Below the pieces are notes generated by a model, which did not search any database, was not told the origin of the DNA, and saw nothing but the letters and a program-made list of their open reading frames with translations. From NCBI RefSeq assembly GCF_025195125.1, contig NZ_JAMGSL010000005.1, positions 310,001 through 374,000 on the forward strand: a stretch of DNA of 64,000 bases. Direction: 5' to 3'. The stretch's first letter is position 1. The number at the start of each line of letters is the position of its first letter. Below are positions 33,390-46,437 of the stretch, piece after piece. The translations under genes were made by a program, and so were the position numbers. This DNA is from Streptomyces sp. Je 1-79 (GTDB lineage: Bacteria > Actinomycetota > Actinomycetes > Streptomycetales > Streptomycetaceae).

Positions 33390-33989
33390 TCAGCCCGCGA
33401 GAGCCGAGGGGGCGACCGCCGGGGCGCGGGCCGGTTCCTGTGGCGTTCCGAAGGGGACGCCCTCCAGGCTCGTGCCGTGTGCGCCGCGGAAGCGGGTGTG
33501 GCCGACGAAGGGGCCGTCGGTGGTCGCGCCGTACACGGCGTGCGCGCGCGGCGGGACGGCCACCGCGGGCATGGGCGCCGGCAGGGTGAACCAGACGACC
33601 TTGCCGGCGTCGTGCGGACGGATGCCCCAGCTCTCGCTGACGGCCTCGATGATGGCCAGGCCGCGGCCCGAGGTGGCGAACTCCTCGAAGTCGTCGGGGA
33701 CCGTGCGCGCCGAACGGCCGTCGACGGCCGGTATCCGCGGGTCGTGGTCGTGGACCGAGACGGTGAGGCGGTCGAGCAGCAGCTCGATCTCGACGGTGCA
33801 CATCTTGTCCGGCTGTGCGTGCCGGTGAACATTGGTCAGGAGCTCGGTGACACCGAGCGCGGCATGGTCGATCAACGCATCGAGATGCCAGTAGCGCAGA
33901 TGCGCCGATACGATTCTGCGGACCTGACCGATCCGCGACGGCAGGGCTTGGAGCTCCACCGTGCAGTGCCTGCTTGGCTCGCTGATCAC
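33390..33989 (-). CDS. anti-sigma-type ATP-binding protein (HATPase_c_2)
   Basis: The protein has 199 residues. Residues 5-140 form a GHKL ATPase-like domain with the N-box ELLTNVHRHA and G-box TSGRGLAIIEAVSE. Streptomyces has many such proteins related to SpoIIAB/RsbW, which act as anti-sigma factors or regulatory kinases. The C-terminal 50 residues are Pro/Ala-rich and without a domain. The GTG start has GGGGAG eight bases upstream. No sigma or antagonist gene is adjacent. Confidence 0.9.
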   Translation of the reverse strand: MISEPSRHCTVELQALPSRIGQVRRIVSAHLRYWHLDALIDHAALGVTELLTNVHRHAQPDKMCTVEIELLLDRLTVSVHDHDPRIPAVDGRSARTVPDDFEEFATSGRGLAIIEAVSESWGIRPHDAGKVVWFTLPAPMPAVAVPPRAHAVYGATTDGPFVGHTRFRGAHGTSLEGVPFGTPQEPARAPAVAPSALAG

Positions 33990-34181
33990 GGCTGCGACTC
34001 CCCGAAGTTGAGGTCCGGAAGAAGACGAAGATTCGGATCTGACATGCGTACAGCAGGGCGGCGGGCTGGATCACAGCGTCACCGCCGGTGAACCCTCGGT
34101 GAGGTGGTTCCAGCGTGAACCAGCCGTGACCGGCCCGCAACTCGCGGAGACCTTCCGCAGGTCACCGTGGTCCTCGGTGCG

Positions 34182-34529
34182 TCATCGGTCCTTGGTGGCC
34201 CGCTTGAGGGCCGCAAGGAAGCCCCCGGGGCCCGAGGCCCGGTCGCGCGGTCCCCGGGCGGGGCCGTCCATGGTCAGCCGGTAGCGGGTCCCGTTCATGG
34301 TCGCGACGGTCTCGTCGGGCTTGGCGAACCAGGGCCGCCCGGCGCGCACCGAGGCCACGGGGGCGCTGTCGATCTCGCTGCCGTAACTCGTCAGCAGGGA
34401 CAGCCGGCCGTCCTCGATCCGGACCTCGCCCGCCCGCGTCAACGAGCGCGGCCAGCGCTCGATCCGTACGCCTGTGGCCGTGAACTCCGGCTCCGCCGTC
34501 CCGGGCTCCGCCGCCTCGAGATCCGCCAT
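34182..34529 (-). CDS. hypothetical protein
   Basis: The protein has 115 residues and no signal peptide or membrane helix. It looks all-beta in the middle ([43 protein letters not shown]), as in a small PH-like barrel, with a basic tail ending [10 protein letters not shown] do not recognise a named family. A G-rich site with GGAG precedes the ATG. It is divergent from the Cds1-type gene. Confidence 0.75.
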   Translation of the reverse strand: MADLEAAEPGTAEPEFTATGVRIERWPRSLTRAGEVRIEDGRLSLLTSYGSEIDSAPVASVRAGRPWFAKPDETVATMNGTRYRLTMDGPARGPRDRASGPGGFLAALKRATKDR

Positions 34530-34705
34530 GTCGCTCCGCCCCCTTCGCGCCGGTTGTTCCCTCCAGTGTGCCGGGCGGGCCGCGAGCGCACCAGAGGCCC
34601 TTGCTGCAAGGGACTCCTATGGACCCCCAAAGCGAACGTTTGTGCAGGTCGGGGAGTTATCGTCGGCAGTGGGGGACCTGCTGCGCCGGACGAGGAGAAG
34701 GACGC

Positions 34706-35836
34706 ATGAGCACCACGGAGAACACGGCGCGAGCCGCGGTCGCGACCGTCGACGTCGACCACAGCGACCCGGCGTACCGCGCCTGGCTGAAGGAGGCGGT
34801 CCGCAAGGTGCAGGCCGATGCCAATCGCTCCGCCGACACCCACCTGCTGCGGTTCCCGCTCCCCGAGTCGTGGGGCATCGACCTGTACCTGAAGGACGAG
34901 TCGACCCACCCCACCGGCAGCCTCAAGCACCGCCTCGCCCGCTCCCTCTTCCTCTACGGCCTGTGCAACGGATGGATCCGGCCCGGCAAGCCCGTCATCG
35001 AGGCCTCCAGCGGCTCGACGGCCGTCTCGGAGGCGTACTTCGCCAAGCTGATCGGGGTGCCGTTCATCGCCGTGATGCCTCGCACGACGAGCGCGGAGAA
35101 GTGCCGTCTGATCGAGTTCCACGGCGGGCGGTGCCACTTCGTCGACGACTCCCGCACGATGTACGAGGAGTCCGCGGCCCTCGCCGAGCGCACCGGTGGC
35201 CACTACATGGACCAGTTCACCTACGCCGAGCGGGCCACCGACTGGCGGGGCAACAACAACATCGCCGAGTCGATGTACCAGCAGCTGAGGCTGGAGCGTT
35301 ACCCCGAGCCGGCGTGGATCGTCGCGACCGCGGGAACCGGCGGCACGTCCGCGACCATCGCCCGCTACGTGCACTACATGCAGCACGACACCCGGATCTG
35401 CGTCGCCGACCCGGAGAACTCCTGTTTCTTCGACGGCTGGACCAAGAACGACCCCGACGCCACCTCCGACTGCGGCTCGCGCATCGAGGGCATCGGCCGG
35501 CCGCGGATGGAGCCCAGCTTCGTACCCGGCGCCATCGACCGCATGATGAAGGTCCCGGACGCGGCGAGCGTGGCCGCCGTCCGTGCCCTGGAGGGCGCGA
35601 TCGGCCGCAAGGCGGGCGGTTCCACCGGCACGGGCCTGTGGAGCGCGCTGAAGATCGTCGCCGAGATGGTCGAACAGGGCCGCACCGGCAGCGTCGTGAC
35701 CCTGATCTGCGACCCGGGCGACCGCTACCTGGACAAGTACTACTCCGACGCCTGGCTCGCCGAACAGGGCCTCGACGTCGCGCCCTACGCCGCCGCTATC
35801 GACCGGTTCCTGGCGACGGGTGTCTGGCCGGAGTGA
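34706..35836 (+). CDS. cds1: PLP-dependent L-cysteine desulfhydrase (Cds1-like)
   Basis: The protein has 376 residues of fold-type II PLP enzymes. It closely resembles mycobacterial Cds1: [13 protein letters not shown], then [20 protein letters not shown] with PLP-binding Lys74, [19 protein letters not shown] (substrate loop) and [13 protein letters not shown] (phosphate loop). Cds1 converts cysteine to pyruvate, sulphide and ammonia; a cysteine synthase-like activity cannot be excluded. GAGGAGAAGGA lies before the ATG. The end overlaps a convergent SRPBCC gene by 41 bases. Confidence 0.88.
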   Translation: MSTTENTARAAVATVDVDHSDPAYRAWLKEAVRKVQADANRSADTHLLRFPLPESWGIDLYLKDESTHPTGSLKHRLARSLFLYGLCNGWIRPGKPVIEASSGSTAVSEAYFAKLIGVPFIAVMPRTTSAEKCRLIEFHGGRCHFVDDSRTMYEESAALAERTGGHYMDQFTYAERATDWRGNNNIAESMYQQLRLERYPEPAWIVATAGTGGTSATIARYVHYMQHDTRICVADPENSCFFDGWTKNDPDATSDCGSRIEGIGRPRMEPSFVPGAIDRMMKVPDAASVAAVRALEGAIGRKAGGSTGTGLWSALKIVAEMVEQGRTGSVVTLICDPGDRYLDKYYSDAWLAEQGLDVAPYAAAIDRFLATGVWPE

Positions 35837-36296
35837 GCCGCCGGTCCAGTCGGCGCATCGCGTCCCGGAAGGACTTGCCCACACCCGGGCGGGCCAGGCG
35901 CATCGCGAACAGGCACGGGGCGGCGCCGTCGACCGCCATCGTCCAGCGGACCCTGGTCCCCGAGCCGGCGGGGGAGAGGGACCAGTCCTCCACCATGGCG
36001 CCGATGCCGGGGGCGTTGGTCTCGTCGATGCGGTAGGCGTAGCGGGTGCCCGGGTCGTGGGCGAGGATCGTCTCCTGGAACGCGACCCCGCCCCGCAGCC
36101 GGACCGCTCGGCCCGTGCCGCCGCCGGTCGGCGTCGCGGAGGCGACCGCGGTGAACCAGGTGGGCATGGAGCCCAGTTCCACCGCTATCGAGCGGAACAC
36201 GGCCGAGGGCGGCGCCGCGAGTTCGGCCGTGAACACCAGCCGGACGGGCGCCGAATCGGCGAAGTCGAGTTCCACGAGCCTGAGTCGGCGAGCCAT
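35796..36296 (-). CDS. SRPBCC family protein
   Basis: The protein has 166 residues with a START/Bet v1-like fold: [39 protein letters not shown], and [14 protein letters not shown]. This is the polyketide-cyclase-like group with a lipid or hydrophobic ligand cavity. I chose ATG 36296, seven bases after GGGAGGGA; a longer frame is made of repeat DNA. Its function is unknown, and it overlaps the end of the Cds1-type gene. Confidence 0.85.
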   Translation of the reverse strand: MARRLRLVELDFADSAPVRLVFTAELAAPPSAVFRSIAVELGSMPTWFTAVASATPTGGGTGRAVRLRGGVAFQETILAHDPGTRYAYRIDETNAPGIGAMVEDWSLSPAGSGTRVRWTMAVDGAAPCLFAMRLARPGVGKSFRDAMRRLDRRLTPARHPSPGTGR

Positions 36297-36349
36297 GGCC
36301 GGTCCCTCCCGAGGCGCTGATCCGAGGCCCGCCACCATAGCTGACGCGC

Positions 36350-36445
36350 CGTCAGCTGCCCAGTGGTCTGTGTCGGCAGCCGCCCAGCGGTCCGTGTCGT
36401 CAGCCGCCCAGGAGTACGCGCCGTCAGCCGCCCAGGAGTCCGTCC
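36350..36445. repeat. 24-bp tandem repeats copied from the 3' end of an SRPBCC gene
   Basis: CAGC(C/T)GCCCAG recurs at 36353, 36377, 36401 and 36425, exactly 24 bases apart. The rightmost copy contains the stop codon of the SRPBCC gene at 36424. On the minus strand each unit reads like CCTGGGCGGCTGACG, the gene's terminal LGG-stop. Confidence 0.9.
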
Positions 36446-36861
36446 AGAGCCCGCCCGAACACCCTCCGCCCCGCCAGGGCCAGTACGGGATCGAGCGCGG
36501 CGGGAACCCCCCGTACGCGCAGCTCCTCCTCCCACACCGCGAGGGCGCCGCCACCAGGGCTCTCGTGCACTTCGATCACCGCCCGGCCGAGCACCACGCG
36601 CCCCCGCTTCTCCAGCCGGTACCTGCCCGGCCGCCCCGGTGCGGGGGGCTCCCAGGACACGACCTCCATCGGGTCGTCGAACGAGAGCCGCCCGATCCCG
36701 GTGCGGGCCACGAACAGGGTCCCCACCCCCGTGGGCCCGGGGGAGAGCACCCGGGTCCGGGTGAGCGGAACCAGGCGGCCGTGCGCGGCGAAGTCGGTGA
36801 GCCGCCGCCAGGCCTCCTCCACCGGGAGCGCCGAACGGCGCTCGACGCGGAAGACGCTCAC
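36424..36861 (-). CDS. SRPBCC family protein
   Basis: The protein has 145 residues of the SRPBCC fold: VERRSALPVEEAWRRLTDFAAH, PLTRTRVLSPGPTGVGTLFV and the C-terminal long helix DPVLALAGRRVFGRALDGLL. I chose GTG 36861, which overlaps the stop codon of the DeoR gene in GTGA form, so translation is coupled. Its ligand is unknown. It is distinct in sequence from the SRPBCC protein at 35796. Confidence 0.85.
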   Translation of the reverse strand: MSVFRVERRSALPVEEAWRRLTDFAAHGRLVPLTRTRVLSPGPTGVGTLFVARTGIGRLSFDDPMEVVSWEPPAPGRPGRYRLEKRGRVVLGRAVIEVHESPGGGALAVWEEELRVRGVPAALDPVLALAGRRVFGRALDGLLGG

Positions 36862-37712
36862 CTCTCGTCGCCCGCCGCTACCCCGTCCCCGTCCTCGCCC
36901 GCCACCACGAGGTCCGGCAGGTGTTCCGCCATCTCCTCGCGGGCCCGCGGGGACAGGCCCGCGTCCGTCACCAGCGTTCCCACCTCGTCGAGCCGCGCGA
37001 ACGAACTCAGCCCCACCGTCCCCCACTTCGTGTGGTCCGCGACCACCACCACCCGGCGGGCCGAGCGCATCAGGCGCCGGTTCGTCTCCGCCTCCGCGAG
37101 GTTCGGCGTCGAGAGCCCGGCCTCCACCGAGATTCCGTGCACCCCCAGGAACAGCACATCGAAGTGGAGCGAACCGATCGCCTGGTCGGCCACCGGCCCC
37201 ACCAGCGCGTCCGAAGGGGTCCGCACCCCGCCCGTGAGCACCACGGTGGCCGCGCCCGGCCGTGCCTCGCCCGCCGCGCCTGCCTGCTGAGCGGTGTGGA
37301 AGACGTCGGCGACCCGGACCGAGTTGGTCACCACGGTCAGATCCGGTACGTCGAGGAGATGCCCGGCCAGTGCGAACGTCGTCGTACCACCCGACAGCGC
37401 GATCGCCGAACCCGGCGCCACCAGCCGCGCCGCCGTCCGGGCGATCTCCTCCTTCGCGCCCAGCTCGAGCGCGGACTTGGCCTCGAACCCGGGCTCGTGG
37501 GAACTCGTCTCGACCAACGGCACCGCGCCGCCGTGCACCTTCTCGACGACGCCCTGGCGCGCCAGCGCGTCCAGGTCCCGGCGGATCGTCATGTCCGAGA
37601 CGTTGAGCCGCCGCGTCAGCTCGTTGACCCGTACACCGCCACGCCGCCGCACCTCGTCCAGAATGAGGGCGCGCCGCTGCTCCGCGAGGAGATTCTGATG
37701 GTCACTCACCAC
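36858..37712 (-). CDS. DeoR/GlpR family transcriptional regulator
   Basis: The protein has 284 residues. The helix-turn-helix reads EVRRRGGVRVNELTRRLNVS then DMTIRRDLDALARQGVVEKV. The C-terminal sensor domain is the NagB/RpiA-like fold that binds sugar phosphates (LSGGTTTFALAGHL, DVLFLGVHGI, VADHTKWG). Two GTG codons are possible starts at 37712 and 37709; AAGGA is better spaced for 37712. It is coupled to the SRPBCC gene, an unusual partner for a DeoR protein. Confidence 0.93.
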   Translation of the reverse strand: MVSDHQNLLAEQRRALILDEVRRRGGVRVNELTRRLNVSDMTIRRDLDALARQGVVEKVHGGAVPLVETSSHEPGFEAKSALELGAKEEIARTAARLVAPGSAIALSGGTTTFALAGHLLDVPDLTVVTNSVRVADVFHTAQQAGAAGEARPGAATVVLTGGVRTPSDALVGPVADQAIGSLHFDVLFLGVHGISVEAGLSTPNLAEAETNRRLMRSARRVVVVADHTKWGTVGLSSFARLDEVGTLVTDAGLSPRAREEMAEHLPDLVVAGEDGDGVAAGDER

Positions 37713-37844
37713 AGGGGCCGGTCCTTCCGAAGGGAACTGGGGGATGGAGGGCGGATTCCGTGAGAGCCCGTGCACCGGCGCACGGCCTCCGCGATCCTGG
37801 TTGTCTGCCGTCGAATCCTCCCACCCAGAGAGTGAGACACCGAA

Positions 37845-40328
<2,484 letters not shown>

Positions 40329-42795
40329 AGCAGCGTCAGGTCGTCCGTGCTCGCGTCGGCGAGCGCGGCGACCCGGCCGGCATGCCGCTCCACCATCGAC
40401 TCGAACGTCTGCCGGGCCGTGCGGCCGTTGCCGAACGCGGGCCCCTTGGGCAGCTCGGTGAAGTACTTCCGCAGCGCCTCGTCCGTGCCGGGGGCGAGCC
40501 GGTACTCATGGTCGTCCGACTGCTGCTCCACGATCCGCAGCAGCTCGTCCGGTACGTAGTCGCTGAAGGTGATGGTCCGTGAGAACCGGGACGCCACACC
40601 GGGGTTGACCGTCAGGAAGCGTTCCATCTCCGCCGTGTAACCGGCGACGATCACCACCACCGCGTCCCGGTGGTCCTCCATCAGCTTCACCAGCGTGTCG
40701 ATGGCCTCACGGCCGAAATCACGCCCCGAGTCCTCCGGCGACAGCGCGTACGCCTCGTCGACGAACAGGACTCCGCCACGGGCCCGGTCGAAGGCCTCCT
40801 GTGTCCGGATCGCGGTCGAGCCGATGTGCTCGCCGACCAGGTCGACACGGGAGACCTCGACCAGATGGCCGCGTTCCAGGACTCCGAGCGAGGCGAGGAT
40901 CTCGCCGTACAGCCGGGCCACCGTCGTCTTACCCGTGCCCGGATTTCCGGTGAAGACCAGATGGCGGCGGACCGACGCCGCCTTGAGGCCCGCCTCCTGC
41001 CGGCGGCGGCCGACCTCGATCATGTTGGTGAGCGTCCGCACCTCGTGCTTGACGCTCTCCAGGCCCACCAGCGCGTCCAGTTCGCCGAGCACGTCCTGGG
41101 AGGAGCGCTCGGTGACCGGCGGAGCGGGCTCGGCCGCGGGCGGCGGGGCGACGGAGGCGCGTGGCGGGGGAACGGTACCGAGCAGACCCCCCGACTGCGT
41201 CACCGTCAGTACGGTGCCGGTGTCGGCGGGAAGGCTGCGCACCCCGCTCTCGTCGCTCGTGCAGTCCTCCGCGACCGGCCCGTCCTCCGGGAACTCGTAC
41301 CCCCCGCGCGCGCACCGCTCCGTACGGCACTTGCGCAGGCTGGTGCGGCAGCCGTCCATCACATGGAAGCCGTAGCCGCCGCTCCCGGTCACCCGGCAGC
41401 CGTGGAAGGAGCCCCGCCCCTCCGCGGACACGTAGAACCCGGCCTCGGCGGGCGAGGTGACCGTGCACCGCTCGATCGTCGGGTCCGCGCCCTTGGTGAC
41501 GATCACCCCGGTCTGTACGGCGTCGATCGTGCAGCCGCCGAGCGTCCCGCCGCTGCCGTGGTCCCGGAACCAGGCGCCGGTGGAGGCCTCCCGGATCCGG
41601 CAGTCGTCGAGCTGCGCGGTCGCCCCGTCGCTGACCGACACCGCCGTGTTCCGCACCTGCGACAGATCGCTGTCGACGACGTCCACGCGCGAGCCGCGGT
41701 CGAGCACGAAGAGGGCGTCCGGCACGTCGTGGACCCGGCAGGCGTCGAGGACCGCGGTGGCGCCGTCGCTGATCCAGACCGCCGGATAGTCGCCCGTACT
41801 GTCGTGGATCTCGCACTGGTTGGCGTCCACGCGCGTGCCCGGATCCCACACCGAGAGCCCGTTGCGGCCGAAGCGGCGGACGGTCGAGCGGGTCAGCGTC
41901 AGCACCGAGCGGGAGCGCAGGTCGACCGCGTTCTCGGGGATGTCGTGGATGTCGCAGTCGGAGAGGGTGAGGACCGCGTCCGTGTCGAGCGTGATGCCGT
42001 CGGCCGAGGTGCGGTGCACCGAGGAGTCGACGAGATGCGCGGTGGCGCGGGCCGCGATCTGGAGACCGGTGCCCTTGATCTCGTACACCTCGCAGCCGAT
42101 GCCCTCGAGCCCGCTGCCCTCGCCGGTGACGGCGATCCCCGCGCCGGACGCGTGGTGGATCCGGCAGCGCTCCAGGCGCGGATGGCCGCCGCCGCGCACC
42201 GAGACCCCGGACTGGCCGGCGGCGACGATCTCGCACTCCTCGAACACCCCGCCCGCGCCGTCGAGTACGGCGATGCCGACGCCCGCCGGATTGTCGACGG
42301 TGCAGCGGCGGACGGTGGGGCGGGCGGCGCCGCGCACTTCGAGGCCGGCGGCCGACCGGGTCACGATCCGCAGGTCGAGCAGCTCGGGGGTGCCGTCCTC
42401 GACGAGCAGGGCGGGCGCGGCCGAGTCCTGGCCCTCCACATGCAGATCCTGCACGGTCGCGGAAGCGCGCACGGTCAGCGGTACGCCGTCCACGGGCGCG
42501 ATCCGGACCGAGCCGATCCCGCCCTCGGGGCCGCGCAGGGTGACGGCCCGTTCGATGACGAGGTTCTCCCGGTACGTGCCGGGCGCGACGGTGAGGACGT
42601 CGCCGTCCCCCGCCGCCTCCAGGGCCGCGGCGAGGGAGGCGTACTCGCCCGTGCGGCGCCGCCACCGCGATGTGCCGGTGTGCGTCACCTGGACCGTGCC
42701 CTGTGCCATGGGTGTGCTCTGCCCCCGCCTCATGCATGCGTCGCTGCTGATCCGATGCCCCACCGTAGCGCGCGCGAAGGCGCCGGGTTGACGGG

Positions 42796-43404
42796 TCAGC
42801 TGCCCGCGCCCGTACGGCCCCAGTCGGGACCGGCCTTGGCCCACGCGCGGTCGAGTCGCTGGTACCGCCGGTGTACGAGCCGACGTACGACAAGCCGCCT
42901 CGCCGCCACCACGAACACCGCGACCAGGACCGCCGAGAGGATCCCGACGACGACCGCGTGCGCCTGCGCGGTCTCCGGCCGCATCGGGGCCGCCACCGGT
43001 CGCCCGTCGCGGTCGGTCCACAGCCGGAAGGTGTCGCCCGGATCGGACAGCTCCCGCCGGGTGGCCACCGTGCCCGTACGGGATGTGCCGTCGGGGGTCG
43101 TCCAGGTCGCCACGACGGAGCGACGGGCCGGCTGGTCGCCCGGGGACTCGGGGTTCCGCAGGCCGGAGGCGGGGGCGTCGGCGAGCCGGACCACCCGGGC
43201 CGTCGTGGGCAGCCGCTGGAGGCTCTGCGCCTGGACCGCGCGCTGGAGGGAGGCGTCGGTCCGGGCGCCGGCGATCCAGCCGGCCGCGGGGACGGCGAGC
43301 ACGAGCAGGACGACCGCGAGGAGCGTGGCCCATGCCTCGATCAGGTCGGTGGTCCGGCGCAGGGGGTTGTGCCGCCAGCGCCAGACTCCGGTGGCTGCGC
43401 GCAC
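42796..43404 (-). CDS. Rv1733c-type membrane protein
   Basis: The protein has 202 residues with two membrane helices, one near residues 20-45 ([19 protein letters not shown]) and one near 150-172 ([18 protein letters not shown]). The extracytoplasmic loop includes [19 protein letters not shown] and [17 protein letters not shown], typical of the Rv1733c family of actinobacteria. Its function is unknown. GAGGGGG lies upstream of GTG 43404. Confidence 0.85.
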   Translation of the reverse strand: MRAATGVWRWRHNPLRRTTDLIEAWATLLAVVLLVLAVPAAGWIAGARTDASLQRAVQAQSLQRLPTTARVVRLADAPASGLRNPESPGDQPARRSVVATWTTPDGTSRTGTVATRRELSDPGDTFRLWTDRDGRPVAAPMRPETAQAHAVVVGILSAVLVAVFVVAARRLVVRRLVHRRYQRLDRAWAKAGPDWGRTGAGS

Positions 43405-43505
43405 GCCACACCCCCTCGTCGTCCTGGTCCTCCCAACGAGTCTGCCCCGGGGGCGGGTTCCCCGCCCGCCGGCACGGGAAGTGTGACGCGATCGAGCGGG
43501 TTTCC

Positions 43506-43534
43506 GAGGGCGGTTCCCCGCGCGCTCCGCCCTC
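43506..43534 (-). terminator. hairpin overlapping the MOSC gene stop codon
   Basis: GAGGGCGG (43506-43513) pairs with CCGCCCTC (43527-43534) across 13 bases and overlaps the stop codon of the MOSC gene. A second hairpin GGGCGGG-TTC-CCCGCCC is at 43451-43467. Together they probably end the MOSC transcript. Confidence 0.55.
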
Positions 43535-44357
43535 AGTCGAGGATCTTGACCTCGTCGCCGACGCGGATCGTGCCGGGGTGCTCCGGGACCAGATTCTGGC
43601 CGAAGATCAGCTTGTTGCCGTCCCTGCGGTGGGTGGCGAGCGTGCGCAGCGGCTCCTTGCCGCGCTCGCCGGTGAACTGGTCGACGGTGGTCACGACGCA
43701 GCGGCCACAGGGCTTGGCCACCCGGAACATGACCTCGCCGATGGCGAGCCGGGTCCAGCCGTCCTCGGCCCAGGGCGCGGTCCCCTCGACGACGACGTTC
43801 GGCCGGAAACGGTTCATGGGCAGCGGGCCCTCGCCGGGGTGATTCCCCTGGGCGATCAGTGAGTTGAGGGCGTCCAGGGAGGAGGTGGTGGTGGCCAGGA
43901 GCGGATAGCCGTCCGCGAAGCTCACCGTCTCGCCCGGCAGGGCGTGGGCGGGATCGATCGGACGACGGCGGGCAGGGTCGTCCATGTGGACGAGCCGGGA
44001 CTCCGTCTCCAGGAACGCGCTGAACCACGCGTCGGCGGCCGGCCCGGCCGGGACCGCGTCCACCGGGGTGTCGAAGACCTCCACCCGGATCGTGGACGAC
44101 GGCCGCGGCACCTCGATCGAGAGCGCGGGGTGGCCGGACGCGGACACGCGGATGCCACCGCCCGGCAGTGCCTCGGCCGCGGCCGCCGCCATCCGCGGAT
44201 GACGGCGTTGGGTCACGACCTTGCCCGAGGCGTCCACCACGGCCCAGCGGCGGTCACCGGCCAGTCCCCATGGCTGGACCTCCGCCTCGGCGAGCGCGTA
44301 CCCGCGCAGCGCCTTGACCGGGTGGACGTGGACGGAGCGCAGGCGAGGAGTGGACAT
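43533..44357 (-). CDS. MOSC domain protein (YcbX/mARC-like)
   Basis: The protein has 274 residues. It has the N-terminal MOSC beta-barrel ([38 protein letters not shown]) and the MOSC domain with FRPNVVVEG and [13 protein letters not shown], whose cysteine would bind the molybdenum cofactor. Related proteins reduce N-hydroxylated compounds using external electron donors. No fused ferredoxin domain is present. ATG 44357 has AGGA nine bases upstream. Confidence 0.92.
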   Translation of the reverse strand: MSTPRLRSVHVHPVKALRGYALAEAEVQPWGLAGDRRWAVVDASGKVVTQRRHPRMAAAAAEALPGGGIRVSASGHPALSIEVPRPSSTIRVEVFDTPVDAVPAGPAADAWFSAFLETESRLVHMDDPARRRPIDPAHALPGETVSFADGYPLLATTTSSLDALNSLIAQGNHPGEGPLPMNRFRPNVVVEGTAPWAEDGWTRLAIGEVMFRVAKPCGRCVVTTVDQFTGERGKEPLRTLATHRRDGNKLIFGQNLVPEHPGTIRVGDEVKILD

Positions 44358-44394
44358 GTCGCCAATCCTGCCAGCCGCTCCGCTCACCCGTCCG

Positions 44395-44847
44395 TCAGTA
44401 GCCCTGGCCCTGGTAGGGGCGGTTGTAGGGGTCCTGGTACTGAACGGGCGCCGGGGCGGGTCGTGCGGCGGGGCGCATCGCCTCGTACCCCGTGGCCGCG
44501 GGACGCTGCGGCTGCTGGGGTCCGGGGTAGCCGCGCGGTGCGGCGGGCTGCTGCGGGATGTACGGCGCCGGGGCGTGCTGCAGCGGCACGGGGGCCATCT
44601 GCTGCGCCGGCTGGGGGTAGCCGTACGAACCGCCGCCGTAGGAGGGGCTGGGTGCCGCCGGGAGGGCGGGCAGCGCCGCGGGCAACGCCGGCAGATAGCT
44701 GTTGCCGGTGTCGTACGCGGCAGGCACTCGGATCGGGGCGATCTGAGGCGTGCCCCGCTCCGCGACCAGGGAGTCGTAGATCGGGGTGTCGGGGAACGAC
44801 GGCGCGGTGTAGTAACCGCCTCCGTAGGTGGAGCGGGGGGAGGTCAT
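44395..44847 (-). CDS. DUF6643 family Pro/Tyr-rich protein
   Basis: The protein has 150 residues and is largely disordered, rich in Pro, Tyr, Gly and Gln. The opening TSPRSTYGGGYYTAPSFPDT and PIYDSLVAERGTPQIAPIRV match DUF6643, a Streptomyces family of unknown function. No signal peptide or helix is present. I chose ATG 44847 because TAACTT (44859-44854 on the minus strand) ends six bases upstream and no ribosome site exists, which suggests a leaderless mRNA. ATG 44853 is the alternative. Confidence 0.82.
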   Translation of the reverse strand: MTSPRSTYGGGYYTAPSFPDTPIYDSLVAERGTPQIAPIRVPAAYDTGNSYLPALPAALPALPAAPSPSYGGGSYGYPQPAQQMAPVPLQHAPAPYIPQQPAAPRGYPGPQQPQRPAATGYEAMRPAARPAPAPVQYQDPYNRPYQGQGY

Positions 44848-45054
44848 GGCCATAAGTTAAGCCCACGATGTGCTGGTTGGGGAGCCCGATAAGAGGGTTG
44901 TTTGACGGGTTCTGAGTGACTGTCGATCCACAATGCGAGCGAACGTGACAAAAACGGTCGCGCCGAGAAGCCCCGAGAGGGCGTCGATCTTGAAAAGGCG
45001 AGCTGGGGAGGGGTTACCCACGGGTCGCCCCGACGCGGTCGCGGTGCCCGGCAT

Positions 45055-45060
45055 TAGGTT
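45055..45060 (+). promoter_or_regulatory. probable -10 box for the TerD gene
   Basis: TAGGTT lies 44 bases before the ATG at 45105, with no clear -35. The rest of the 257-base gap 44848-45104 is comparatively AT-rich and shows no ORF. Confidence 0.35.
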
Positions 45061-45104
45061 GACGTAAAGAAATCTTGATACGCGGAAACCGGGGTGGGGT
45101 GAGC

Positions 45105-46436
45105 ATGTCCATGCTTAAAGGGGCCAATGTTCCGGTGTCGGCACGCACTGTGCGCGTGGAATTGGGGTGGCGTTCAGGGGATGGGGTCCCGGATGTGGAC
45201 GCCTCGGCGCTACTCCTTGTGTCGGGGAATGTGCGCTCCGACGCCGACTTCGTTTTCTACAACCAGCCCGTGCACGCCTCGGGGGCGGTGCGGCACGAGG
45301 GCAAGACCTTCCCGGAAGGCTCCGACGGCGTCGCCGTATCCGGGGGACCCGTCACCGACGTCCTCGTCGTGGACCTGGAAGGCGTGGAGCCGGAGGTCGA
45401 GCGGATCGTCCTCGCCGCCTCCGCCGACGGCGGCGACTTCGGGCACGTGCCGGGGCTCTTCGTACGGGTGACGGACGCGGACGGCGGGGCGGAGCTGGCC
45501 CGTTACGACAGCGCGGACGCGACCGTCGAGACCGCGTTCGTCCTCGGCGACCTCTACCGCCGGGACGGCGGCTGGAAGTTCCGGGCGGTGGGGCAGGGAT
45601 ACGACTCCGGTCTCGCGGGGCTCGCCACGGACTACGGCATCTCGGTCGAGGAGCCGGAGGCCGCCGGGCCGGCCGTCGCGCCGCCCGTGACCGCCGAGCC
45701 GGTCGCCGCCACGACGGTGGCCCAGACACCGACGGCCGGGGCCCCGCCGGCGCCCGCCGCCGCGGCGCAGCCCGTACGTCTCACCAAAGTCACCCTCACG
45801 AAGGAATCCCCCACGGTCTCCCCCACCAAGGGCGCCGGCACGTCCGGCGGCGTGATGCGGGTCCACCTCAACTGGGAGATGCGCGCGGAGAAGGAGGACG
45901 ACACCCGCACGAGGCGCTGGGGCCTCGGCCGCCGCCGCGCCGCCGGGCCCCAGGCTGGCGGCGGCCTCGACCTGGACCTGTGCGTCCTCTACGAGTTGGC
46001 CGACGGCCGCAAGGGCGTGGTCCAGGCACTTGAGGGCTTCGGCTCGCTGACCGAGCCCCCGTACGTCCAGCTCGACGCGGACGACCGCACCGGCGCCCGC
46101 GCCGAGGGGGAGAACCTCACCATCAACCTCGATCGCAAGGACGAGTTCCGCCGGCTCCTCGTCTTCGTGGTCATCTACGCGGGCGCGAGCGACTTCGCCG
46201 GCCTGAACGCGACCGTGACCCTCACGCCACAGGCGGGCGCCCCCATCGAGTTCTCCCTGGACGAGTGCACCGTGCCGGCGCGGACGTGCGCGCTCGCGCT
46301 CATCACCAACGAGGGCGGCGACCTGGTCGTGCGGCGCGAGGCCCGGTTCCTGGTGCACCGGCCCGGGATCTCCATGCAGCAGACCGCCGACGAGACCTAC
46401 GGCTGGGGCCTCACCTGGACCCCCGCCGTCAAGTGA
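45105..46436 (+). CDS. TerD family protein with two TerD-like domains
   Basis: The protein has 443 residues. Residues 1-190 are a TerD domain: [29 protein letters not shown], and [20 protein letters not shown], with acidic calcium-binding loops. A Pro/Ala-rich linker of about 60 residues follows, then a second beta-sandwich domain ([38 protein letters not shown]). TerD proteins are Ca2+-binding and often linked to tellurite or envelope stress. A GGGGTGGGGTGAGC site precedes the ATG. It ends one base from the convergent glycosyltransferase gene. Confidence 0.9.
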   Translation: MSMLKGANVPVSARTVRVELGWRSGDGVPDVDASALLLVSGNVRSDADFVFYNQPVHASGAVRHEGKTFPEGSDGVAVSGGPVTDVLVVDLEGVEPEVERIVLAASADGGDFGHVPGLFVRVTDADGGAELARYDSADATVETAFVLGDLYRRDGGWKFRAVGQGYDSGLAGLATDYGISVEEPEAAGPAVAPPVTAEPVAATTVAQTPTAGAPPAPAAAAQPVRLTKVTLTKESPTVSPTKGAGTSGGVMRVHLNWEMRAEKEDDTRTRRWGLGRRRAAGPQAGGGLDLDLCVLYELADGRKGVVQALEGFGSLTEPPYVQLDADDRTGARAEGENLTINLDRKDEFRRLLVFVVIYAGASDFAGLNATVTLTPQAGAPIEFSLDECTVPARTCALALITNEGGDLVVRREARFLVHRPGISMQQTADETYGWGLTWTPAVK

Positions 46437-46437
46437 G

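Noticed and set aside
31831-34140. 769-codon open frame opposite the permease remnant
   Set aside because: It spans genes on both strands and the composition is that of a shadow frame.
34633-34645. CGAACGTTTGTGC, like a LexA box before the Cds1-type gene
   Set aside because: The second half-site is GTGC rather than GTTC and the gene has no link to DNA damage.
40670-43486. 938-codon open frame opposite the beta-helix/AAA+ gene
   Set aside because: No domain, and the beta-helix/AAA+ protein on the other strand is unmistakable.
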